In this document: in pieces, positions 41,136 to 46,975 of the stretch | Layout: each line of letters begins with the position of its first letter | Position numbering within the stretch: position 1 is the first letter of the stretch | NCBI GenBank assembly: GCA_910578455.1 | Contig: CAJTQA010000026.1 | Coordinates: 1 to 46,975, forward strand | Direction: 5' to 3' | From: an uncultured Dorea sp. | GTDB lineage: Bacteria; Bacillota; Clostridia; Lachnospirales; Lachnospiraceae | DNA length: 46,975 nucleotides | The notes under the pieces: model-generated | Told to the model about the DNA's origin: nothing | Databases searched by the model: none | Seen by the model: only the letters and a program-made list of their open reading frames with translations | Position numbers and translations under genes: made by a program

Positions 41136-43865
41136 TTAGCCCAATACCCTGTTTAATGTCTCAAACAGCGCTGATACGTCAATCGGTTTCGCTATATGCC
41201 CGTTCATCCCGCATCTTAAAGCCTCCTGCCTGTCTTCCTCAAACGCATTCGCAGTCATGGCAAGAATCGGGATGGATGCCAGCTCCATGTTCCTCAGCCT
41301 GCGGATTTCCCTTGTCGCCTCATGCCCATTCATAACAGGCATCTGAACATCCATGAGCACCAGCTGATAATGACCCGGTTCTGAGCATTTCAGCATATCT
41401 ACCGCGATCCGGCCATTCTCCGCAACATCTACGCAAAATCCCGCATCCTCCAGAATCGCTACTGCAATCTCCTGATTCAGCACATTATCCTCTGCGAGCA
41501 GAATCCTCCCGCCCTGGAACTTCCTAATATCCCTTACGATATCACGCACTTTGTCCGGGGCAATATTGGACAGGCGGAATGAAAAAGACACCGTAACTTC
41601 CGTTCCGGCTCCCTGTTCGCTCTTTACCTCTATGAATCCGCCCATCATATCTATTATATTCTTTGTAATCGCCATTCCAAGGCCCGTTCCCTGTATGCCG
41701 CTGATAGTAGAATTCTTTTCCCTCTCAAAAGGTTCGAAAATGCGCTCCAGAAATTCTTTGCTCATACCAATCCCGGTATCCCTGATGCAGAACTCATAAT
41801 TCCTGTACCCGTCCTGCATCCCGGAGCTCTCCGTAACGCACATGCTGACGCTGCCTCCCGCGCCCGTATACTTAACAGCATTGCTCAAAAGGTTCAATAG
41901 CACTTGTTTCAGCCTCAGCGTATCACAATAGATCTCCTCGTCAAAAACATTTGCCGCGTCAAACGTTAAATCAAGCTGCTTTGCATTGGCATCTGCCTGC
42001 AGGATATTATACAGCTCATCTGTGATATCTGACAGGCAGCATGGTTTCTCCTCAAGATGCAGTTTCCCGCTCTCAATGCGGCTCATATCCAGCACATCGT
42101 TGATCAGGTTCAGCAGATGGTTCCCGGATGTCCTGATCTTTTCCAGATAGCTCTCGACCTGATTCTGATTGCCAATACGTGTTATCGCCAGATCGGTAAA
42201 TCCGACAATCGCATTCATTGGCGTACGTATATCATGGGACATATTAGAAAGGAATGCGCTCTTAGCGTTATTCGCCTTGTTTGCCTGCGAGAGGGCATCT
42301 TCCAGAAACCTCTTCTTTTCCATCTCTCTGCGTATCTCTTCATCCACGCTGCGGAATCCCAGCACAATTCCCCTGTTTCCATCCCATTCTCCTGCCCGGA
42401 CAGCCTTCAGCTGATAATACTCTGTCTTCCCATTTTGGCAGGTACGGTAATTTACATAATATTGGTTCCTTTGTCCCAGCTCTTCCTCCAGTTTTTCTTC
42501 ACATACACATTCCAGGAACATCTCCCGGTCTTCCTCATAAACATAATTTTTTATGTAAAATTCCAAGCTTTCTTTTAAAGCCATGTTCCTGCGGAAAGAT
42601 GACCCAAACATTCCATTATTGTCACTTCTGAGAGGAATTCCCTGCCCGGTGTCAAGATTATAGAAATATGCGAATCTGTAATCAATGCTCAGCGCATGAA
42701 GGAGTTCTGCCTGGCGTTTCTTTTCCTCCTCCTCGCGAATCTTCCTGGCAGTGCAGTCCAAAAGGAAACGTTGATACAGCAGCTCCCCGTTCTCCTGGAT
42801 CATCTTTACGTTCCCCATGACATGCCGTATATGGCCGTTCTTATGGCGTACCCTGTACTCTACGCTTACACTGTCGCCTTCCTTTTTCAGCTCCCTGATA
42901 CTGTCCCTCAGCTTTTCCCTGTCGCCTCTTATGACCGATGTCGCCACCATGTCAAAGCCGTCCCTCATCATCTCTTCCTGAGAGCTGTAGCCCAAAATTT
43001 CGAGTGCCGCCTTATTGATACTGATAATACGATGCCCATCCCGGGAATGGCACATAACCCCGCAGTCCATTGTAGAAAAAATCAGCTCCAATGTGCGGTT
43101 CTTCCTCATAATCTCCTGTTCGTAAGCCCGTTCCTGAGTCACATCTATGGCTACTCCCACCGTTCCCATGACGCTGCCGTCTAAGTCGTACAGGGGGGAT
43201 TTATACGTTGTTAGGAGCCTTGTTCCTTCTCCTGCCTGAACAACTTCCTCCGACACACATGTCTTTTCGCTGCTCATGACCTCCCGCTCCGACTCGATGC
43301 ATGCCGGATCGTCATGCTCCACATCCCAGATATAGGCGTGGCCGCGCCCCTGCACCTGCTCTTTCGTCTTGTTGACCGTCTTGCAGAAACTGTCATTTAC
43401 CTTTTCATGGATGCCGTTCTTATCTTTGTACCAGACCAGATTCGGCACATAATTGATCGTAGACTCAAGATATTGGCTGGTCTCCCAAAAGTCTTTCCTC
43501 GTCTTGCAGCTCTCCTGCCATTTCAGGAAACGAAACCTGATCTCCTCATCTGACATAGGAAGCGTCCATATGTCCTCTACCGCGCCGAGATATTCCGCCA
43601 GAAACGGAATCTGATCTTTGCCAGCAAGAATGATCGCCTCCGTCTCATCCCTTTTATGCTCCGCCAGTTCCTGCATCATCTTTTTCACGTCCGCGTCCTG
43701 CAGATTGGCAACAATAACATCCGCTTTAGAAATATATTCACATTCCGGTCTTCCGTCCTCGAAAAACTCATGTGCAAAATGCTCAAGCGGGGGCATCTCC
43801 TTTATCATCTCAAACGTTCTGCATAAATTACCCGCCAGAAAAAAGCGGGTGTGGCAATGATACAT
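41136..43865 (-). CDS. Hybrid sensor histidine kinase/response regulator
   Basis: 909 residues; the ATG at 43865 follows AAGGAGG at 8 bp. There is no transmembrane helix, so it is likely cytoplasmic. The N-terminal 120 residues resemble a degenerate receiver (ADVIVANLQDADVKKMMQEL, AIILAGKDQ). Two or three PAS domains follow (LVWYKDKNGIHEKVNDSFC; IISINKAALEILGYSSQEEM with HKNGHIRHVMGN). The kinase core has H-box SNMSHDIRTPMNAIVGFTD, N-box LLNLLSNAVKYT, G1 RDTGIGMSKEF and G2 GTGLGMAITKNI. The C-terminal receiver has AEDNVLNQEI, the Asp in LVLMDVQMPVMNG and Lys in GHIAKPIDVS. It likely senses an internal or redox signal. No partner regulator with a DNA-binding domain is adjacent. Confidence 0.93.
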   Translation of the reverse strand: MYHCHTRFFLAGNLCRTFEMIKEMPPLEHFAHEFFEDGRPECEYISKADVIVANLQDADVKKMMQELAEHKRDETEAIILAGKDQIPFLAEYLGAVEDIWTLPMSDEEIRFRFLKWQESCKTRKDFWETSQYLESTINYVPNLVWYKDKNGIHEKVNDSFCKTVNKTKEQVQGRGHAYIWDVEHDDPACIESEREVMSSEKTCVSEEVVQAGEGTRLLTTYKSPLYDLDGSVMGTVGVAIDVTQERAYEQEIMRKNRTLELIFSTMDCGVMCHSRDGHRIISINKAALEILGYSSQEEMMRDGFDMVATSVIRGDREKLRDSIRELKKEGDSVSVEYRVRHKNGHIRHVMGNVKMIQENGELLYQRFLLDCTARKIREEEEKKRQAELLHALSIDYRFAYFYNLDTGQGIPLRSDNNGMFGSSFRRNMALKESLEFYIKNYVYEEDREMFLECVCEEKLEEELGQRNQYYVNYRTCQNGKTEYYQLKAVRAGEWDGNRGIVLGFRSVDEEIRREMEKKRFLEDALSQANKANNAKSAFLSNMSHDIRTPMNAIVGFTDLAITRIGNQNQVESYLEKIRTSGNHLLNLINDVLDMSRIESGKLHLEEKPCCLSDITDELYNILQADANAKQLDLTFDAANVFDEEIYCDTLRLKQVLLNLLSNAVKYTGAGGSVSMCVTESSGMQDGYRNYEFCIRDTGIGMSKEFLERIFEPFEREKNSTISGIQGTGLGMAITKNIIDMMGGFIEVKSEQGAGTEVTVSFSFRLSNIAPDKVRDIVRDIRKFQGGRILLAEDNVLNQEIAVAILEDAGFCVDVAENGRIAVDMLKCSEPGHYQLVLMDVQMPVMNGHEATREIRRLRNMELASIPILAMTANAFEEDRQEALRCGMNGHIAKPIDVSALFETLNRVLG

Positions 43866-43999
43866 TTCTCTTTCCTCCTTATGCATTATCCTTTATTCGC
43901 ATAACGATTTAATCATGATAATATAATACTTCATTTTGCCAATCATATCAATTGCTTTCCCTAACATTGACATAAAAATATGCATTTTTCAATATATTT
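43866..43999. other. Non-coding upstream region of the hybrid kinase
   Basis: AT-rich; I see no gene or clear consensus promoter. Together with the remnant at 44000-44152 and the empty stretch 44153-44482 it makes a gap of about 600 bases without a functional gene. Confidence 0.5.
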
Positions 44000-44152
44000 A
44001 TACCGGTATGCTATCCCTTACGCAAAGTGCCCCATACCCCACTAACGGATTCGGATACTCCGTAAACCCAGGAAGCTCCCTCGCCCCGCGCCGCAAATAT
44101 GCCTTTACCTTCTCCCCATATGGTGCTGTCAAGTAAGGACTAACAATTTTTA
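44000..44152 (-). pseudogene. Gene 3'-end remnant, repeat copy A
   Basis: On the minus strand it reads IVSPYLTAPYGEKVKAYLRR, then GARELPGFTEYPNPLVGYGA and a short tail to TAA. There is no start or 5' part. The YPNxxxGYGALC ending resembles the C-terminus of clostridial S8 (Csp-like) subtilases, from memory and not verified. A second diverged copy lies at 45689-45841. The two differ by a 1-nt indel near the stop and scattered substitutions. Confidence 0.6.
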
Positions 44153-44482
44153 TGCTTTTTTTATATTCCTTTATTTTTTCTTTATAAATTCCATTAAACC
44201 AGAATTGTCATTTGAAATTCATAACATAAACTACGCAAATTAACGCAAGTTAAAATTTTATGAAAACGACTCCAATAAATAAAAATACAAAGGAAATAGC
44301 TAAATATCCTCCAAAAATAGTGATGTTTCAGCATTTCCTCTGTAATCATTTCTTATTTCTGTAAATTAATGCAAGTTAAATCATGCCCAAAAAGGAATTT
44401 ATTTCATATACGGGGTGCCGTTGCATCATCAAGCGGACACAATAACCTTGCTTCTATAGTATCTTTAATAATTCTGGATGCT
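44153..44482. other. AT-rich stretch without a gene, with a repeated 18-mer
   Basis: No coding frame or RNA gene is seen. The sequence AAATTAAYGCAAGTTAAA occurs near 44237 and again near 44363 in direct orientation (one mismatch). It could be part of a lost gene's regulatory region or a recombination relic. Confidence 0.4.
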
Positions 44483-44812
44483 TTATAACTTTTCTTTCGT
44501 TGTCATATTAAATGGTATCTTGGCAAATATCACCACTTTTGTAAAATGATTATTCCGACTCTCAATTTTCGGAACTAATAATTCATTCTTTCTTGTAACT
44601 TCAATTATCTTACCGTAACCATTGCCTCGTTCTTCACAAATACTGCATTTATACATAAATTCGGCAATATTTTTATTGCTTGAAACTGGTACAGAATCCA
44701 CGATACACTCAATGACCACTAATGACGCGCCTGCATTGAAAAACTCAATTCGGTTTTGCAATACTTTTACCATTAGATTTGTACCACGCTGTTGCAGATC
44801 CTGGTGAATCAT
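44483..44812 (-). pseudogene. Truncated AlbA_2/Schlafen-type ATP-binding protein fragment
   Basis: The fragment reads MIHQDLQQRGTNLMVKVLQN, then NRIEFFNAGASLVVIE, ICEERGNGYGKIIEVT and IFAKIPFNMTTKEKL before a stop. This is the ATP-binding (GHKL-like) part of the RecG-C/AlbA_2 family, whose full proteins are 400-500 residues. Both the N-terminal AlbA_2 domain and the C-terminal winged helix are missing. No ribosome site precedes the ATG. The reading frame just upstream keeps a few codons (KKLANA) before similarity stops. It is a decayed piece of a mobile-element cargo gene. Confidence 0.7.
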
Positions 44813-45005
44813 AGCATTCGCCAGTTTCTTTCTAAAATACCATCTGGTTCTTTTGGCACTTTAGGACATATCAAGAATCTTAATTTAAAATGATTTTTAG
44901 TTCATTACTCATTGGATAATGTTCCATTTTTAGATTTTATTTGTTCAAAAATAGAATTCTCATTTTTCTTTTCCAAACTTCATATACTAATTATATTCAA
45001 TATTT

Positions 45006-45305
45006 TCATTCAAAGATTCGCGTAATATCTTGATATCGGTTGACCACACGATAAATCTCTACAAACTCTTTTCCAAATTTATATATAATCACATAATCTT
45101 CCCATATCGCATATTTATAGTCTGTCCGAAAGCTGACTCTCTTAGAAAGATCCGAACCAATTTCTGGAAACATCTGAAGATTCTCAAACTTACCATAAAT
45201 TTCCTTTATGGTCTTTACAGCATATTCTTCATTATCCTCGGCAATATAATCTCGAATTTTCTTCAGATCCTTTGCAACAATCGGATTGATCCGCAGTTTT
45301 AGCAT
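45006..45305 (-). CDS. Type II toxin, ParE/RelE family
   Basis: 99 residues starting MLKLRINPIVAKDLKKIRDY; GGGGGAA lies upstream inside the antitoxin's last codons. Typical RelE/ParE features are DLKKIRDYIAEDNEEYA, the FPEIGSDLSKRV segment, and the C-terminal YKYAIWEDYVIIYKF and VEIYRVVNRYQDI strands. The start is one base after the antitoxin stop, so translation is coupled. The family either blocks DNA gyrase or cuts mRNA on the ribosome; the sequence leans to ParE-like. It appears intact. The 193 bases after it (44813-45005) hold no gene. Confidence 0.9.
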   Translation of the reverse strand: MLKLRINPIVAKDLKKIRDYIAEDNEEYAVKTIKEIYGKFENLQMFPEIGSDLSKRVSFRTDYKYAIWEDYVIIYKFGKEFVEIYRVVNRYQDITRIFE

Positions 45306-45306
45306 T

Positions 45307-45555
45307 TTATTCCCCCATAAGTGCTTTCAATTCATCCAGACCAAGCCAACCTTCACCGGTTTTCACTGCTTCTTCGGCTTCCTGTAACTTCTTCAGAAGC
45401 TTTTTCTCTGCACGATCGCTCTCATAATCTTCAATATCCATGACTACGAAACGACCTCTGCCATTCCTAGTCAAATATACCGGTTCTCCTCTGTGACAAT
45501 TTTTCAGGACTTCATTATAATTTCTCAAATCCGATACTGGTAAAATATTTGCCAT
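45307..45555 (-). CDS. Phd/YefM-family antitoxin
   Basis: 82 residues starting MANILPVSDLRNYNEVLKNC, with GGAAGGAG upstream. The Phd/YefM N-terminal DNA-binding fold shows as LPVSDLRNY and GEPVYLTRNGRGRFVVMDIE. The C-terminal acidic helix, which normally wraps the toxin, follows. It neutralises the downstream toxin and normally represses its own promoter at 45602-45629. The pair is complete. Confidence 0.92.
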   Translation of the reverse strand: MANILPVSDLRNYNEVLKNCHRGEPVYLTRNGRGRFVVMDIEDYESDRAEKKLLKKLQEAEEAVKTGEGWLGLDELKALMGE

Positions 45556-45601
45556 ATTCTTTTAGCTCCTTCCCTGATTTCATATTATTTTTGCTACTTT
45601 T

Positions 45602-45629
45602 ATTATACACAAAAAGTCGTAAAATTCAA
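45602..45629 (-). promoter_or_regulatory. Toxin-antitoxin promoter
   Basis: TTGAAT and TATAAT lie 16 bp apart on the minus strand, with an extended TGTG before the -10. Repeated CGTAAA-type half-sites around it may be the antitoxin operator. Confidence 0.7.
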
Positions 45630-45688
45630 CGTAAATTTTTGCGTCTTTTATTGAGCATTTTTTAACGGTTCTATAATTTATCAAACTC

Positions 45689-45841
45689 ATACCGGCAGAC
45701 TATCCCTCACACAGCGCCCCATACCCCACCTGAGGATTTGGATACTCTGTAAATCCAGGAAACTCCCTCGCCCCGCGCCTTAGATAAGCCTTCACCTTCT
45801 CCCCATATGGTGCTGTCAAGTAAGGACTAACAATTTTTTAT
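45689..45841 (-). pseudogene. Gene 3'-end remnant, repeat copy B
   Basis: The same ~150-bp sequence as 44000-44152, same orientation, roughly 85-90% identical by eye. It reads YLTAPYGEKVKAYLRRGARE, then FPGFTEYPNPQVGYGALCEG and TAG. A 1-nt difference gives an earlier stop than in copy A. There is no 5' part. The two copies bracket the AlbA_2 fragment and the toxin-antitoxin pair. Confidence 0.6.
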
Positions 45842-46049
45842 ATTTTTTAATATTTGAAACAAGCTTGAAGTGCTTAGTTAGGCGATATCACAACACTAAG
45901 ATACATATGATCTATGCAAACAACACCTGTAATAATCTCTACATCTTCATACTTGCATAATGTGGTTATTATTATTCTGCTAAATTCCATTAGAGAACAT
46001 ATCAGAGAAACGCCCCCATATCTAAAGATACAAGAGCGTTATCAAACTG
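45842..46049. other. Spacer between repeat copy B and the sigma-like gene
   Basis: No gene is seen. An imperfect hairpin with AACGC/GCGTT ends (46011-46042, many G-U pairs) follows the sigma-like gene on the minus strand but lacks a T-run, so it is only a weak terminator candidate. With 45556-45688 and the remnant, about 490 bases carry no intact gene. Confidence 0.4.
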
Positions 46050-46523
46050 TTAGGGGCAGAGATATTTTTTCATCTGCACCTTTATCTTTTCTCTGGCAAG
46101 AACGGCAGACCGCCTAACCGCCTGTGCCGTGCAATGCTCCATTGCAGCAATATCATAGTAATTGAAATCATACTCGTAATAGAGCAGGAAACGCCGCCTT
46201 TGTATCTCTGGCAGAGCGGCAATGATACGGTGGAGCAGTTCGGAGCGTTCCTGCTCGATAATCAGCTCGTCAACGCCTTTCGGCGTAACCCTTGCCCTTT
46301 TGTTAAGGGCTTCATCGGAAAGCTCGAAAAATTCTTTGTGGCGTTCATCCGATTGCAGCAGATTACAGTTTCTGCGTTCCATCTGCCGAAACTCAGTAAA
46401 AAATTGTTCGGATACCTCTAATTCGTGATAGCCGCCTTGCCCGTCCTTAAAGCTGATAAAATACCTTGTGCCGCTTTCCGCCGCTTCCTCCCGAAGCGTA
46501 TATGTTTTAACTCGGTATGCCAT
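46050..46523 (-). CDS. Sigma-70-like factor of a conjugative element
   Basis: 157 residues starting MAYRVKTYTLREEAAESGTR; the ATG at 46523 follows GCAGGAGG. The C-terminal half has sigma region 4: LPEIQRRRFLLYYEYDFNYY then DIAAMEHCTAQAVRRSAVLA and REKIK. The N-terminal half (FKDGQGGYHELEVSEQFF) is typical of the small sigma factors found near conjugation and excision genes of Tn916/Tn1549-like elements in Clostridia. It may turn on element genes. A terminator hairpin lies immediately before its ribosome site, which suggests control by read-through. Confidence 0.85.
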   Translation of the reverse strand: MAYRVKTYTLREEAAESGTRYFISFKDGQGGYHELEVSEQFFTEFRQMERRNCNLLQSDERHKEFFELSDEALNKRARVTPKGVDELIIEQERSELLHRIIAALPEIQRRRFLLYYEYDFNYYDIAAMEHCTAQAVRRSAVLAREKIKVQMKKYLCP

Positions 46524-46541
46524 TATGTTTTTCCTCCTGCG

Positions 46542-46576
46542 AAAAAATAGGGCGAAAGGTTTTTGACCTCTCACCC
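46542..46576 (-). terminator. Terminator/attenuator before the sigma-like gene
   Basis: An 11-bp stem (46550-46560 with 46566-46576, two G-U pairs) with a 5-nt loop is followed on the minus strand by TATTTTTT, then within a few bases by the AGGAGG of the next gene. Confidence 0.75.
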
Positions 46577-46608
46577 CATAGCCCGCAGGTGAATGTATTT
46601 TTCTTCCC

Positions 46609-46975
46609 TTACCGCTTAAAGGCTTTCAGCTTTTTCCGCAGGTGTCCCATCCTTGCGTAGACAGCCCCCGTTGTCAGACCGACAATCGGGGCAATCTCCT
46701 TTGTGGAATAGCCCTGCATTTTTAGGAGAGCGATTTTCAGAGTGCGCCTGTCTACCGTGACTAATGCGAGGTACAGATTTTCATTTTCAATCTCGTCCAG
46801 TAAATCAGCCACCGTCCTAACCTCCGTTTGTTTCTCCCTGTCCGCCATTCCCTCAAGGTATTCCCCGACATCATTCAGATAGCGGTAGAACCGTCTGGCG
46901 GCATTAAAATCCGCCCTGTCGTAAATACGGATTTTCTCAATGGTATCCTCGTCAACACCACATTTCCGTAAAATC
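46609..46975 (-). CDS. Sigma factor-like HTH protein, 5' end beyond window
   Basis: At least 121 residues, open to the right edge; the true start is outside. The visible part begins ILRKCGVDEDTIEKIRIYDR and continues DFNAARRFYRYLNDVGEY. The C-terminus is a sigma region 4-like helix-turn-helix: LKMQGYSTKEIAPIVGLTTG followed by AVYARMGHLRKKLK. A short ATG frame starting at 46848 (MADREKQTE) is internal. It is the second sigma-like gene in a row and belongs to the same presumed integrative element. The region beyond the edge should show relaxase, integrase or transfer genes if this is right. Confidence 0.75.
   Translation of the reverse strand, partial: ILRKCGVDEDTIEKIRIYDRADFNAARRFYRYLNDVGEYLEGMADREKQTEVRTVADLLDEIENENLYLALVTVDRRTLKIALLKMQGYSTKEIAPIVGLTTGAVYARMGHLRKKLKAFKR

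Noticed and set aside
43936..44136. Plus-strand 66-codon open frame
   Set aside because: It is antisense to the gene remnant copy A, whose minus-strand reading is shared by copy B; no ribosome site on the plus strand.

Overview
The window looks like the chromosome of an anaerobic gut Clostridia, most likely a Lachnospiraceae. Supporting signs are the DapL-type lysine/DAP pathway, a PduL phosphotransacylase, a TM1266-type hydrogenase-system regulator, a 2-hydroxyacyl-CoA dehydratase-type protein with its ATP-dependent activator, YlmC/YmxH, strong AGGAGG ribosome sites, and large secreted proteins ending in Lys-rich FN3-like modules. Genus and species cannot be fixed from the sequence alone.

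Region 1 (1-17943) is an apparent surface/secretion island. A giant Rhs/YD-repeat protein (at least 2,855 codons, running off the left edge before its C-terminal variable domain) is translationally coupled to a small polytopic membrane protein. Upstream on the same strand is an operon for a very large solute-binding lipoprotein, two sugar-ABC permeases, a HlyD/MacA-type adaptor and an FtsX/MacB-type permease, with no ATPase gene. A response regulator/histidine kinase pair diverges from it. Both divergent promoters carry the same 14-bp box at the same distance from the same -10, which suggests that the two-component system controls both itself and the transporter operon.

Region 2 (17944-20745) holds a short transcription unit that looks like a small RNA with a leader peptide, a decayed chloramphenicol-acetyltransferase-type gene, tRNA-Gln(CTG) and tRNA-Pro(CGG), then a NudC-type NADH pyrophosphatase and an acidic protein of unknown function.

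Region 3 (20779-28589) is mainly metabolism. It contains the dehydratase-type protein and its activator separated by a stable hairpin, aroD, an orphan N-terminal domain of proline reductase PrdA, dapF-dapL behind a terminator-like hairpin, pduL, a TM1266-like ACT-domain regulator and a polysaccharide deacetylase.

Region 4 (28657-43865) has two tandem paralogous secreted subtilases, followed by housekeeping genes: truA, nrdR, ylmC, a ferredoxin, tRNA-Pro(GGG), dapB, ybjQ, trxA, a NUDIX hydrolase, an RluA-family synthase, a glycogen-debranching enzyme and a hybrid sensor kinase.

Region 5 (43866-46975) is AT-rich and decayed. Two copies of a ~150-bp gene remnant flank a truncated AlbA_2/Schlafen-type fragment and an intact ParE/Phd toxin-antitoxin pair. 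The right edge carries two sigma-like genes of the type found in integrative conjugative elements, so a mobile element probably continues beyond the window.
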